A stretch of DNA of 53,942 nt from Dehalococcoidia bacterium (GCA_028279505.1 JANQNP010000066.1:1-53942), one strand, 5' to 3'. Positions 1-8,503 are shown, counted from the first letter of the stretch. Notes: generated by a model from the letters alone, not told the origin. Program-made: numbers and translations.

Positions 1-534
1 GATGCGCGATGAGAGGAGCAGGCCGCCCGCGACGAGGAGCAGGGCGGCCTCGATCAGCGGGGTGGCGACGCGGGTCTCGGAGAGACCCGACATGGCGAAG
101 CCGAAGGGGGCGGGGGCCTCGGCGCCGGTGCAGGCATCGCGAGCCACGCAGGCGAGGTCGTAGGCGACGACGGTGAGCGCGAGGCCGGCTGCGGTCGCGG
201 CGAGCCAAGGGAGGCGGGCGCCGGGTGTCTGGCGGGTTCGCGAGGCGAGGACAGCGCCGACCGCCGCCAGCCCGGCGATTGGCTCGATGCCGCCCTGGAT
301 CCGAATCAGCACGAGCGGGTCGGTCAGCGCCTCGGGGGACTCGACTGCGACGTAGACGAGTCGACCGCCGACGACGAAGGCCAGGCCGCCGTTCCAGAAC
401 AGGTCGCCGAGCTCGTTGCGCGGGAGTTGGAGCAGTCCGCTCAGGGGACGCACCGAGATCGCGAGGGCGGCGGCGGCGATGAGCAGCGAGACCCATTCGC
501 CGCGAACTGCGATCCAGTCAGGGACGGCTGGCAC
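1..534 (-). CDS. Lgt-like (prolipoprotein diacylglyceryl transferase-related) membrane protein, partial
   Basis: Open reading frame of 178 codons that runs off the left edge of the window, so the C-terminus is missing. It starts with GTG whose G is the last base of the upstream TAG stop (TAGTG), so it is translationally coupled to the thioredoxin-like gene. The product is hydrophobic. A GGRLVYV segment, an RIQGGIEP segment and a late P-L-I-E-A-A-L-L-L helix follow the order of conserved blocks in Lgt family proteins (GGR..Y, GGM.FHGG, PTQLYEA), but key residues such as the HGG are not kept. I infer an Lgt-fold membrane protein, perhaps an electron or thiol relay partner of the TlpA-like protein, rather than a true lipoprotein transferase. 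The family assignment is tentative. Confidence 0.55.
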   Translation of the reverse strand, partial: MPAVPDWIAVRGEWVSLLIAAAALAISVRPLSGLLQLPRNELGDLFWNGGLAFVVGGRLVYVAVESPEALTDPLVLIRIQGGIEPIAGLAAVGAVLASRTRQTPGARLPWLAATAAGLALTVVAYDLACVARDACTGAEAPAPFGFAMSGLSETRVATPLIEAALLLVAGGLLLSSRI

Positions 535-1142
535 TACTCGGCCGCACCGGCGCGCGCTTCTTCGATCAGCACGCGCAGTCGCGCCTCTGAGATCGGGCCG
601 GCGTGCTTCGCGACCAACCGGCCTTCCGCGTCGAGGATGTACGTCGTCGGCAGAGCTTGGACGACATAATCGCGGTCGAATGAGCCGTCATCGAGGGCGT
701 GCGGGAAGTCGAGGCCGGCCTCCGCCGCATACTCGGCGGCCGATGCGGCGGTGTCGTCGCTGACGATGCCGAGGAACTGGACGCCCTCGGGCGTGAGGTC
801 GCTGGAGACTCGCTCGAGGGTCGGCGCCTCCTCGCGGCAGGGCGGACACCACGAGGCCCAGGCGTTCAACACCAGCGGCTGGCCGCGCATGTCGTCGCTG
901 CTGACGGTTGTTTCGCCGTCGATGAGGGTCAGCTCGAACGGGGGCGCGGTCGTGCGGTCGGGGGCCTCGGGATCCGCGAACGCAAATCCGGCGGCGGCGA
1001 GCAGGAGCACGAGCGTGCCGCCGGCGGCGAGCAGGCCGCGCGCGAGGCGCTGGCGGAGGGCGGTTCGAGTGGCCTCGGGGGGTGGCGCGCTCATCGAGGG
1101 ATCGTACCGGGCAGAGCGGGGGTGGTCAGCGCTCTCTGACAT
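534..1142 (-). CDS. TlpA/ResA-type membrane-anchored thiol-disulfide oxidoreductase
   Basis: A protein of 202 residues with a short cytoplasmic N-terminus, one membrane segment at about residues 37-56 and an extracytoplasmic thioredoxin fold. The active site WCPPC is at about residues 98-102 and a cis-proline segment (ALPTTYIL) follows near residue 160, both as in TlpA/ResA/CcmG proteins that reduce disulfides of cytochrome c apoproteins or other exported proteins. An alternative ATG at codon 17 (1094) would remove the 17-bp overlap with the upstream gene and still keep the membrane anchor; neither start has a well-placed Shine-Dalgarno sequence. The Lgt-like gene follows with a 1-base stop/start overlap. 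Confidence 0.85.
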   Translation of the reverse strand: MSESADHPRSARYDPSMSAPPPEATRTALRQRLARGLLAAGGTLVLLLAAAGFAFADPEAPDRTTAPPFELTLIDGETTVSSDDMRGQPLVLNAWASWCPPCREEAPTLERVSSDLTPEGVQFLGIVSDDTAASAAEYAAEAGLDFPHALDDGSFDRDYVVQALPTTYILDAEGRLVAKHAGPISEARLRVLIEEARAGAAE

Positions 1143-2310
1143 CCCCTTCGTGCTCGCCGAGTGGTTCCCACGGTGTCGCGTCGGGGCCGCGTCCGGCCAG
1201 CGGGCGGTAGACCCGCCGCCATCGGGCTTCGCGGATCAAGCGGGTGAGCAGGACGAACGTCCGATCTGCATCGCGCCGCAGCTCGAGGACGACCGTTGGC
1301 CCTCGGGCGACCCGCTCAATCGCGAGCCGGCCGTCACCCGGTCGCACCCGCACGATGCGGAGCAGGGGGAGGGTGCGCCGGCGGCGGTCTCCGTCGAAAT
1401 GCAGGTGATGGTTGCTGAGGTACAGGTCGCCGGTGTCGAAGGTCCACGGCTCGAATCCCGGGAGACGAGCCGGCGCTGACGGTTGGAGGCGACTCGGGAT
1501 GATCCGTCGAAGCAGCGAACGGAGCTTCGCCGCGCCGGATGCGAACGGTTCGAGACCACGGCGGCCTGCGGTCCAGGTGACATCCTTCAGCATGTAGTGG
1601 ACTTGCTCGCCGGGCAGGAGCGCGATCGAGGTATTCAGGACAGGTAGCGTCTCGTTGTCGGCGCGCCAGTACCGGCGCAGACGATCGAGGCGCTCCCGAT
1701 CGCTTCGCGCTGTCGGCCACCGCAGACCGAAGCGGCTAGCAAGCGCCTCGAGTTCGGCCTCCTCATCGGGTGACAGCCTCGTGTCCCCGAGCGCCAGCGA
1801 TTCGGCATGTTCGAGCACCGGCATCGCCGCGAGGTGGTGGATCCGCTCAACGTGCGCGTCCGAGAGGAGAAGGGCCTCGCGCAGTTCGGCGAGGAACGCC
1901 TCGTGATCGGGGCGCATCTCGAAGCGGCTGAGCCGATCCTCAAGCGCGAGGTGATACACAGCGCCGGCAGCCGCGTCGTGCAGCTCGCGGGCGCGCCGAT
2001 CCGAGATTCCGAGGATGCGGCTCAGGTGGACCAACTCAGCGACCTCGTCGTCGGAGATGCGATCCGCATCCAGGCTGTGCTCGAGGTAGCGGTTGAAGAG
2101 CGCCTCCAGCTCGCCCGACATGACCAGTCGTAGATCGACGTTGAAGCGCTCGTCGACCGCGCTGCGCACGTCCTCCGGAACGTCGCGGATCCGCGGCGCA
2201 CGTGCGAGCACGTTCTCGAGTTCGATCAGCGCCGCGCGCGCCGACCGCATGGTTGGCCCCCAGGGGTCCTTACGCGTCGGCACGGGCGAGGCCACGAACG
2301 GCGCAGCCAA
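1126..2310 (-). CDS. TerB-like helical protein with C-terminal PH/GRAM-like domain (paralog 1)
   Basis: A 394-residue soluble protein. Residues about 60-200 are helical, with acidic motifs of the TerB kind (DADRISDDEVAELVHL, then a second unit with LSPDEEAELEAL). Residues about 290-375 are beta-rich (GDLYLSNHHLHFDGD) and resemble a PH- or GRAM-like domain. It is clearly paralogous to the next gene upstream over its whole length: both begin with PFVxxPVP, share AREL-HD after the first acidic loop, and share the beta segment ending in PLxxI. That N-terminal match supports the first ATG as the start. Function unknown; TerB domains are known to bind divalent metal at membranes. It is probably co-transcribed with its paralog (14-bp gap) and with the thioredoxin gene downstream. 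Confidence 0.75.
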   Translation of the reverse strand: MAAPFVASPVPTRKDPWGPTMRSARAALIELENVLARAPRIRDVPEDVRSAVDERFNVDLRLVMSGELEALFNRYLEHSLDADRISDDEVAELVHLSRILGISDRRARELHDAAAGAVYHLALEDRLSRFEMRPDHEAFLAELREALLLSDAHVERIHHLAAMPVLEHAESLALGDTRLSPDEEAELEALASRFGLRWPTARSDRERLDRLRRYWRADNETLPVLNTSIALLPGEQVHYMLKDVTWTAGRRGLEPFASGAAKLRSLLRRIIPSRLQPSAPARLPGFEPWTFDTGDLYLSNHHLHFDGDRRRRTLPLLRIVRVRPGDGRLAIERVARGPTVVLELRRDADRTFVLLTRLIREARWRRVYRPLAGRGPDATPWEPLGEHEGDVRER

Positions 2311-2324
2311 CTAGGGTTCTCCGA

Positions 2325-3437
2325 TCACTGGGCGTTCGCCGCCATGTCCTCGCGGATGAGGCGGCGGATCAGCACGAATGCGGCGGCGAGGTCCTCGTTG
2401 CCCGCGAACACCAACGGCCACGGCTTACCTCTGACCTTGAGCACGAGGCGATCCGCCTCGCGGCGCAGTTCTCGGATCTTCGTGATGGGGAGGACCTCGA
2501 TGGTGGTCCTCCCCGTGAAGACGACGTTGCGGTTTGTGACGGTGAGGTTCCCTGAGTCGATGACAACGGAACCATCGGTCGAACGATCGTCGGGCAGGAG
2601 TCGTTCTTTGAGCGAGCTGAAGAGCCAACGGAGCAGGTCTGCGATCTCCGCCGCCGCCGTGCCGACTTCTGGGTGTTCGACCGGTGGCGGTGGCAGGTCG
2701 CGCTGTTGCACGCCGGTCACGGTGAGATGGGCGATCTCACCCGCCGGCAGTTTGACTTCAGGCCTCGCGTTGGAGAGCGGTAGACGATCGAGCTCCCAGT
2801 GCAGGCGCAGTCGCTCGATCCTGGTCCGGTCTGGGCCCTCGGGCGGCCAGTCGACGCCGAGGTTGTTCGCCAACTGTTCGAGTGCGGCGGCGTCGGTCGG
2901 TGAGAGGGTCAAGTCAGCGGCGAGCTCTCGTTCGGCCTTCCTGATCGCCTCCAGCGTGCCTTCCGTCGCTGCCAGTCGCGCGCGCTCGTCGGAGAGGAGG
3001 AGTTGGTCTCGAAGCCGCTCCAGTGACTCACGCTCGGCGTCCGTTAGGACACGATCGGTCAGGTAGCGATCAACCGCGGCTCGGTAGCGCTGGGCCGCCG
3101 CGTCGTCGTGGAGTTCACGGGCCTCTCGATTGGTGAACCGGAACTGCTCCTTGAGGTGGACGAGTGCTTCGACCTCGGCGTCGGAGACTTCGCCGTCCGC
3201 GACGTAGTGTGTGAGCAGCCGGGCGAAGAGGGACCGCAGCGCGGGGGGCAGGTCGCCCGGTTCCACGCGGTAGCGATCCTCGATCGCGACAATGTCGGCG
3301 ACGGTGATGTCCTGGGCTCGCTTGACGGCGGCGAGGAGATTGACGAGCGCCGCCTCCGCGCCCGACGGGTTCGGCAAGCGGAGCCCACGGTCGAGCAGTG
3401 GCAGATCCGGCACGGGCTGCTGCACGAACGGCTTCAC
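2325..3437 (-). CDS. TerB-like helical protein with C-terminal PH/GRAM-like domain (paralog 2)
   Basis: A 370-residue protein, first gene of the leftward group. The TerB-like acidic loop reads VADGEVSDAEVEALVHL at about residues 80-96, a better match to canonical TerB than the copy in the downstream paralog. A second unit (LSPTDAAALEQLANNLGVDWP) lies near residues 185-205 and the C-terminal beta domain (SGNLTVTNRNVVFTGR) near 300-350. The C-terminal domain may bind lipid or protein by analogy with PH/GRAM folds, but this is inference from the beta pattern. No signal peptide or membrane segment is visible. Function unknown. Confidence 0.75.
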   Translation of the reverse strand: MKPFVQQPVPDLPLLDRGLRLPNPSGAEAALVNLLAAVKRAQDITVADIVAIEDRYRVEPGDLPPALRSLFARLLTHYVADGEVSDAEVEALVHLKEQFRFTNREARELHDDAAAQRYRAAVDRYLTDRVLTDAERESLERLRDQLLLSDERARLAATEGTLEAIRKAERELAADLTLSPTDAAALEQLANNLGVDWPPEGPDRTRIERLRLHWELDRLPLSNARPEVKLPAGEIAHLTVTGVQQRDLPPPPVEHPEVGTAAAEIADLLRWLFSSLKERLLPDDRSTDGSVVIDSGNLTVTNRNVVFTGRTTIEVLPITKIRELRREADRLVLKVRGKPWPLVFAGNEDLAAAFVLIRRLIREDMAANAQ

Positions 3438-3495
3438 GGCGGCTCCTCGCCGGGAGCTTACCGGTCCCTGTCGGCGCTTAGCGCACGGCGATCGA

Positions 3496-3521
3496 AACGG
3501 GCGGCCGTGAGGCCGCCCGTT
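3496..3521 (-). terminator. Intrinsic terminator after the acyl-CoA dehydrogenase gene
   Basis: An 11-bp perfect GC-rich stem (3496-3506 with 3511-3521) closed by a GTGA loop. On the minus strand it is followed by CGTTTCGATC, a short T-rich tail. It lies 33 bp past the stop of the dehydrogenase gene. The same stem base and tail recur at the HU terminator at 33791-33821. Confidence 0.75.
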
Positions 3522-3553
3522 GGTCGTCGGTCCGAAGCCCTCGAGGGGTCGGG

Positions 3554-4765
3554 CTAGCCGCGGGGGAGTCCGAGGCCGCGGGTGGCGATGATGTTGCGCT
3601 GGACCTCGGAGGTGCCGGCGGCGATCGTCGCGGAGACGCTGCTGACGTAGCTGCGCGTGAATTGCGCGCGCATGGGCGCGCGGTCACGCTCCCAGAGGCC
3701 GGCGTGGAGGCCGAAGGCTTTCATGCCGGTGTTCGAGAGGCGCTGAACCAGCTCGGAGTTGAAGAGCTTCGACGTGGAGGCCTCGTAGTTGGGGATCAGG
3801 CCGCTGTCCTGCATCGAGATGATGCGGAACGAGAAGTTGAACATGACGTCGGTCTCGATGAAGCGGTCGGCGATGTCGCCACGGAGCGACGGCGTCGAGT
3901 CGAGCCGTGAGTTCGCCTTGCCCTCGTCGGTGCCGACGTACTCGCGGAGCGCCTCGAGGCTGCGACGGGCGTCGACGGCGCCGGTGATGTTCGAGCGTTC
4001 GAAGTCGAGCAGCGTCATGCCGACGTACCAGCCGCGGTTCTCTTCGCCGACGCGGTTGGCGGCGGGGACGCGCACGTCCTCGAAGAAGGTCTCGTTGAAG
4101 CCATGCTCCCAGCCCATGTTGATCAGCGGGCGAACCGAGACGCCGGGCGTGGTCTGGTCGAGCAGGAGGAACGAGATGCCTCGGTGCTTCGGGGCGTCGG
4201 GATCGGTGCGAGCGAGGACGAACAGCCAGTCGGAGTGCTGGGCACCGGAGGTCCAGATCTTCTGACCGTTGATCACGTACTCGTCGCCGTCGCGGACGGC
4301 GCGGGTCTGGAGGGAGGCGAGGTCGGAGCCGGAGCCCGGCTCGGAGTAGCCCTGCGCCCAGATCACGTCGCCAGAGAGGATGCCGGAGAGGTGCTCCTTC
4401 TTCTGCTCCTCGGTGCCGTGGACGATGAGCATCGGGCCGAGCATCTGGACGCCGGAGCCGCCGACGCCCGGCGCGCGAGCTTCGGCCATCTCCATGCGGT
4501 AGATGAACTGCTCCATCGGCGAGAGGCCGGCGCCGCCGTACTCCTCGGGCCAGTGGGGGGCGATCCAGCCTCGCTCGGCGAGGGCGCCCGCCCATTCTTT
4601 GGCCGCGGCGACGCGGTCGGGGTCGTCCGACTTACGGTCGGCGTCCCAGCCGCCCTCGAGCGACGGGTCGCCGGGGGTCTTGTAGCGCTCGGGCAGTTTT
4701 TCGCTGAGCATGCTGCGCACTTCGGCGCGGAAGGCGGCCTGCTCCGGGGTGTCGTTCCAGTCCAT
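3554..4765 (-). CDS. Acyl-CoA dehydrogenase
   Basis: A 403-residue FAD enzyme of acyl-CoA alpha,beta-dehydrogenation. The ATG at 4765 (protein begins MDWNDTPEQAAFRAEV) has GGAGGA at good spacing, and the open frame upstream of it is not part of the gene. The family signature YSEPGSGSDLASLQTRA followed by INGQKIWTSGA is near residues 140-175. The C-terminus reads IAAGTSEVQRNII: the Glu of the medium-chain enzyme motif (YEGT) is replaced by Ala, as in subfamilies that carry the catalytic base elsewhere in the chain. A second member of the same subfamily is at 7152-8366. It is divergent from the serine hydrolase gene across a 147-bp promoter region. Confidence 0.93.
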   Translation of the reverse strand: MDWNDTPEQAAFRAEVRSMLSEKLPERYKTPGDPSLEGGWDADRKSDDPDRVAAAKEWAGALAERGWIAPHWPEEYGGAGLSPMEQFIYRMEMAEARAPGVGGSGVQMLGPMLIVHGTEEQKKEHLSGILSGDVIWAQGYSEPGSGSDLASLQTRAVRDGDEYVINGQKIWTSGAQHSDWLFVLARTDPDAPKHRGISFLLLDQTTPGVSVRPLINMGWEHGFNETFFEDVRVPAANRVGEENRGWYVGMTLLDFERSNITGAVDARRSLEALREYVGTDEGKANSRLDSTPSLRGDIADRFIETDVMFNFSFRIISMQDSGLIPNYEASTSKLFNSELVQRLSNTGMKAFGLHAGLWERDRAPMRAQFTRSYVSSVSATIAAGTSEVQRNIIATRGLGLPRG

Positions 4766-4826
4766 GTGGTTCCTCCATCGGGGGCGTGAGGGCGACTCGG
4801 CGCACGTCTCAGCCGTCGAGATTCTA

Positions 4827-4865
4827 CAACGCTCGTTGGTAGCTGCCCGCGCAGGCGCGTAGATT
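4827..4865 (+). promoter_or_regulatory. Putative promoter with overlapping palindromic operator, acyl-CoA dehydrogenase/serine hydrolase intergenic region
   Basis: CAACG-CT-CGTTG (4827-4838) is an inverted repeat of the kind bound by TetR-family dimers. It overlaps a candidate -35 TTGGTA (4836-4841), which is followed after 18 bp by TAGATT (4860-4865) as a -10 for the rightward serine hydrolase gene. The half-site resembles the CTAACG half-sites of the TetR operators at 6711-6755, so the same regulator could act here. This is inferred from sequence only. Confidence 0.4.
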
Positions 4866-4912
4866 CGCGTGCGCGGCCGAGTCGTGGCCGGCCACACCGC
4901 GAGGATTCCCGC

Positions 4913-6115
4913 ATGACCGAGGCGCCCGTGTCCGTCCCGCCGATCGAGGGCCACTGCGACGATCGGTTCGCGGCCGTGCGCGAGGCGTTCGAGCGCAACT
5001 TCCTCGAGTACGACGAGGTTGGCGCGGCGGTTTCGGTCACGATCGAGGGCGAGCCGGTCGTCGATCTGTGGGCGGGCCACCTCGACGCGGCACGGACGGT
5101 GGTCTGGCCTCGGGACTCGCTCAGCGCGGTGTGGTCGGTCGGTAAGGCCGTGACCTCGATGGCGGTGCTCAGGCTCGTCGACGAGGGACGCGTGGACCTC
5201 GATGCTCCGGTTGCCCGCTACTGGCCAGAGTTCGCGCAGGCGGGCAAGGAGACGCTGCCGGTCGAGTACATCCTGTCGCACCGGGCGGGGCTGATCGCCG
5301 TCGGCAGGGATCTGCCGGCCGGGGTGAACCTGACCTCGTGGGAGACGATGACCGAGGCGCTGGCCGAGCAGGAGCCGTGGTGGACGCCCGGCGAGGGGCA
5401 CGGTTACCACGTCAACACGCTCGGGTTCCTGCTCGGCGAGATCGTGCGCCGCGTCGACGGGCGGCGGTTGCGCGACTTCGTCCGCGAGGAGTTCTGCGAG
5501 CCGCTGGGCATCGAGTTCCCGATCGGCACCACCGAGGCGGACGACGTTCGCACGGCGGAGTGGATCAACTACGAGCCGAGTCCCGACGATCCACCTCGGC
5601 GGCCGTGGCTCGAGGTCGACAAAGCGACGGCGACCGGTCTCGCCCTCGCGCGGTTGCAGGCCTACGGGAACCCGCCGGCGCTGCCTGACAGCGGGACGAA
5701 CTCGCGGCTCTTCCGAGGGGCCGAGTACCCCTCGACGAACCCGCACAGCAACGCGCGATCGATTGCCCGCCTGTTCGGCGCGCTGGCGACCGACGGCGAG
5801 GTGGGCGGGGTGCGGATCCTGTCACCGGCGATCATCGATCGGGCGAACACGATCGAGTCGGACGGGGAGGATCTGCTGCTTGGGCGACCGACGCGGTTTG
5901 GCCTCGGATTCCAGTTGACGCTGCCGGAGATCCGCCCGTTCGGGACCAACCCTCGGGCGTTCGGTCACTACGGGAACGGTGCGGTGCTCGGCTTCGCCGA
6001 TCCGGACGCACGCCTCGGATTTGGGTACGTGTGCAACCGGGCCGGTCGCTCCTGGCGCGATCCGCGCAACAACGCGCTGATCGACGCGGTCTACGGGGTG
6101 CTCGCCGCGAGCTAG
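4913..6115 (+). CDS. Serine hydrolase of the beta-lactamase (class C/esterase EstB) family
   Basis: A 400-residue protein with no signal peptide. The nucleophile motif SxxK is present as SVGK near residue 76, within WSVGKAVTSMAVL. The second motif is YHVN in GHGYHVNTLGFLLGEIVRRV near residue 164, and a late HYGNGAVLGFADP block takes the place of KTG. This set is typical of cytoplasmic class C-like esterases and amidases, not of true beta-lactamases. Its substrate is unknown; the neighbouring acyl-CoA dehydrogenases make an ester or lactone plausible. Its end overlaps the end of the convergent TetR gene by 4 bp. Confidence 0.88.
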   Translation: MTEAPVSVPPIEGHCDDRFAAVREAFERNFLEYDEVGAAVSVTIEGEPVVDLWAGHLDAARTVVWPRDSLSAVWSVGKAVTSMAVLRLVDEGRVDLDAPVARYWPEFAQAGKETLPVEYILSHRAGLIAVGRDLPAGVNLTSWETMTEALAEQEPWWTPGEGHGYHVNTLGFLLGEIVRRVDGRRLRDFVREEFCEPLGIEFPIGTTEADDVRTAEWINYEPSPDDPPRRPWLEVDKATATGLALARLQAYGNPPALPDSGTNSRLFRGAEYPSTNPHSNARSIARLFGALATDGEVGGVRILSPAIIDRANTIESDGEDLLLGRPTRFGLGFQLTLPEIRPFGTNPRAFGHYGNGAVLGFADPDARLGFGYVCNRAGRSWRDPRNNALIDAVYGVLAAS

Positions 6116-6699
6116 TCGAGGCCCTTCAGCATCTTCAGGCCGGCGTGCAGACTGCTGCGCGCTGCGCGGAGTTCCGAGTCGGTGGGTTCTCGCCCGGGGG
6201 GCAGGTGTTGGAACCCGAGGCCGTCGACCAGCGCGACGACCGCCGTGGCGGCGATGCTGGGATCCACGTCGGGGGGTAGATCGCCGCCGATTCGGGCCGC
6301 CCCGAAGGTTTCGACGATCGGGCCCAGGACCGCGTCGTGGAGCGCGCGCATCACTTGGTCGGCGTCCTCGGGGGCGAGCTGGGGTGCGTCGGTTCTCGCG
6401 ATCCGCTGGAGGTCGACCGGCGGGTGCTCGAGCATCCAGTCGGCCATCCGGAAGACCGCCCGCGGGAACCGGGCTCGCCCGGCGGCCGCGGCGAGGTCGG
6501 TTCGATAGCCCTCGAAGTAGGCGCTCAACGCGCGGCCGAACAGCTCCGACTTGCCTCGGGGGCAGTGGTAGTAGAGCGACGCCGGTTTGATCGATAGCTC
6601 GTCGGCGATCGCGCGCAGGCCGACGGCGGCGTAGCCGTCGGCGATGAAGCGGCGCGCGGCGACCGCGGCGATGCGGTCGAACGATGTGACCTTCGGCAT
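6112..6699 (-). CDS. TetR/AcrR family transcriptional regulator
   Basis: A 195-residue repressor. The N-terminal helix-turn-helix (residues about 9-55) reads VAARRFIADGYAAVGLRAIAD followed by the recognition segment KPASLYYHCPRGK. The rest is a helical ligand-binding domain ending in a TetR C-terminal dimerisation pattern. It is transcribed divergently from the small monooxygenase-like gene, and the 68-bp space between them holds two matching palindromes that I take as its operators, so autoregulation is likely. Ligand unknown; an acyl-CoA or related compound would fit the surrounding fatty-acid-type genes. Confidence 0.92.
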   Translation of the reverse strand: MPKVTSFDRIAAVAARRFIADGYAAVGLRAIADELSIKPASLYYHCPRGKSELFGRALSAYFEGYRTDLAAAAGRARFPRAVFRMADWMLEHPPVDLQRIARTDAPQLAPEDADQVMRALHDAVLGPIVETFGAARIGGDLPPDVDPSIAATAVVALVDGLGFQHLPPGREPTDSELRAARSSLHAGLKMLKGLD

Positions 6700-6710
6700 G
6701 GTGTCAGTCT

Positions 6711-6755
6711 ACCTAACGAGTGGTAGGTTCGATCGCGACCTAACGACTGTTAGAT
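6711..6755. promoter_or_regulatory. Two tandem TetR-type operators
   Basis: Site 1 (6711-6728) is ACCTAAC-GAGT-GGTAGGT and site 2 (6738-6755) is ACCTAAC-GACT-GTTAGAT. Both are imperfect inverted repeats of the form CTAAC-N4-GKTAG and their centres are 27 bp apart. Site 1 is 12 bp from the TetR start and site 2 runs into the TAGGAG ribosome binding site of the gene at 6768, so one repressor could shut off both directions. Confidence 0.7.
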
Positions 6756-6767
6756 AGGAGTCCGAAC

Positions 6768-7094
6768 ATGACCGAACCGACGTACAGCTTCGTCAGCGTC
6801 TCGACCGCGCAGCCGGGCCGGCTGGACGAGCTGGTGGCGCTCGCTCGGCGACCGAGCGAGTTGATGGACGGGAAGGTGCCGGGGCTGATCGCGCGGCAGG
6901 TCGGCGTCGACCGCCAGCGCAACACGGTCGTGGTCTGGACGACCTTCGATCGGCAAGAGTCACTGACGTCCTACCTCGAAACGGCCGAGGGCAAGGCCGA
7001 GCACGGCGAGGACGAGGACATGAGCGCGGTCGCGACGTTCGAGATGTACGACCTGCAGCCGGTGAGTGGCCGGCTCGAACCGTTGCCGGCGTAG
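6768..7094 (+). CDS. Antibiotic biosynthesis monooxygenase (ABM)-like dimeric alpha/beta-barrel protein
   Basis: A 108-residue single-domain protein. The pattern YSFVSVSTAQPGRLDELVALA, a VPGLIARQVGVDRQRNTVVVW strand pair and a WTTFDRQESLTSYLET helix is that of the ferredoxin-like ABM/heme-degrading monooxygenase superfamily. Members oxidise polyketides or degrade heme without cofactor, but many small members have no known activity. TAGGAG at 6755-6760 precedes the ATG and overlaps operator site 2. Control by the divergent TetR gene is likely. Confidence 0.7.
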   Translation: MTEPTYSFVSVSTAQPGRLDELVALARRPSELMDGKVPGLIARQVGVDRQRNTVVVWTTFDRQESLTSYLETAEGKAEHGEDEDMSAVATFEMYDLQPVSGRLEPLPA

Positions 7095-7151
7095 TGTCCG
7101 TCTCGCGGGCGGCTGCGACGTGGCGAGAGCCGCGCGGGAGCGGCCGCGTCG

Positions 7152-8366
7152 CTACCCCCTCGGGAGGCCGAGCCCGCGGGTGGCGATGACGTTGCGCTGG
7201 ATCTCCGAGGTGCCGGCGCCGATCGTCTCGGACACCGTCGCGAGGTAATAGGTGCCCCAGCGGGCACGCTGCGGCGTGTACGGGCCGTCCTCGTCGTAGA
7301 GCATGCCGTAGAGGCCGAGCGCCTTGATCGCGGTGTTCGAGGTGCGCTGATGCAGCTCGCTCGAGAAGAGTTTCTGGGCTGAGGATTCCGTGTTCGGGAT
7401 GATGCCGCGGGCCTGCATCGTGATGATGCGGTTCGAGAACTGGCGGGCGACGGTGGTCTCGGTGGCGCGGTCGGCGAGCTGGTCGCGGAAGGCGGGCTCT
7501 CGCTTGAGGCGCGAGCGGCCGGTGTCCGCCTCGGCCTCGGTGGTGACGAACTCGATCAGGTCGTTGAGGCGGTTCTGGAAACCGACGGCGGAGCCGATCG
7601 AGGAGCGCTCGAAGTCGAGGTGGGTGGCGCCGACGTACCAGCCGCGGTTGATCTCGCCGACCGCCGCGGAGACGGGGACGCGCACGTCCTCGAAGAAGAC
7701 TTCGTTGAACTGGCTGGCGCCGGTCATCTGACCGAGTGGGCGGACGGAGATGCCGGGCTTGTCCATCTCGAACAGGAGGTAGCTGATGCCTCGGTGCTTG
7801 GGCGCCTCCGGGTCGGTGCGGACGAGGGCGAAGATCATGTCGGCGGTCTTGGCGCCGGAGGTCCAGATCTTCTGGCCGTTGATGACGAAGTCGTCGCCGT
7901 CACGCTCGCCGCGGGTCTGGACCGAGGCGAGGTCGGAGCCTGAGCCCGGCTCAGAGTAGCCCTGGCACCACTGGATCTCGCCGCGGACCATCGGCGGCAG
8001 GTACTTCTGCTTCTGCTCCTCGGAACCGTGCACGAGGATCGTCGAGCCGACGTCGTGGACGCTCTGGATCGGGGCGCGCATCTCCGTGAAGACCTCGCGG
8101 AGGATGAACTGCTCGATGGCGGTCATCTCGGCGCCGCCGTAGGCCTTCGGCCAGGCCGGGGCGATCCAGCCGCGGTCGAGGATCGCCTGCCGCCACTCCT
8201 TCATCCGCTCGGCGCGCTGCTTGCCGAGGGGGCCGCGGTGCATCCCGCCGAGGGTGCCGGCGAACTCCTGGTCCTCCGCGAGGTCGTCGGGGAGGTGTTC
8301 CTCGACGAATGCCGTGACTTCGGCGCGCCAGGCCGCCTGCTCGGGCGTGTCGTTGAAGTCGACCAT
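7152..8366 (-). CDS. Acyl-CoA dehydrogenase
   Basis: A 404-residue acyl-CoA dehydrogenase, same subfamily as the one at 3554-4765 (shared start MxxNDTPEQAA, YSEPGSGSDLAS, INGQKIWTSGA and C-terminal RNVIATRGLGLPRG). The canonical C-terminal catalytic Glu position is Gly here (IGAGTSEIQ). The ATG at 8366 is preceded by GGAGG at good spacing. It is divergent from the SDR gene at 8504, and a joint role in oxidation of an acyl-CoA or cyclic acid is plausible but not shown by the sequence. Confidence 0.93.
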   Translation of the reverse strand: MVDFNDTPEQAAWRAEVTAFVEEHLPDDLAEDQEFAGTLGGMHRGPLGKQRAERMKEWRQAILDRGWIAPAWPKAYGGAEMTAIEQFILREVFTEMRAPIQSVHDVGSTILVHGSEEQKQKYLPPMVRGEIQWCQGYSEPGSGSDLASVQTRGERDGDDFVINGQKIWTSGAKTADMIFALVRTDPEAPKHRGISYLLFEMDKPGISVRPLGQMTGASQFNEVFFEDVRVPVSAAVGEINRGWYVGATHLDFERSSIGSAVGFQNRLNDLIEFVTTEAEADTGRSRLKREPAFRDQLADRATETTVARQFSNRIITMQARGIIPNTESSAQKLFSSELHQRTSNTAIKALGLYGMLYDEDGPYTPQRARWGTYYLATVSETIGAGTSEIQRNVIATRGLGLPRG

Positions 8367-8503
8367 GGGTGCCTCCCTCGCGGGTGTCGATCGCGGGCAT
8401 TGTAGGCGGCGTGTCGAGGCGGATCGGTACGGCGGGGTGCACTCTCCTGTTACGAAGGGCTGCTAGGGTTCGAGGCCGAACCTTAGTGCGGGAGGGGATC
8501 AGC

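Noticed and set aside
4766..5746. N-terminal extension of the first acyl-CoA dehydrogenase frame
   Set aside because: It runs antisense through the serine hydrolase gene; the ATG at 4765 has a good ribosome site and matches the family start.
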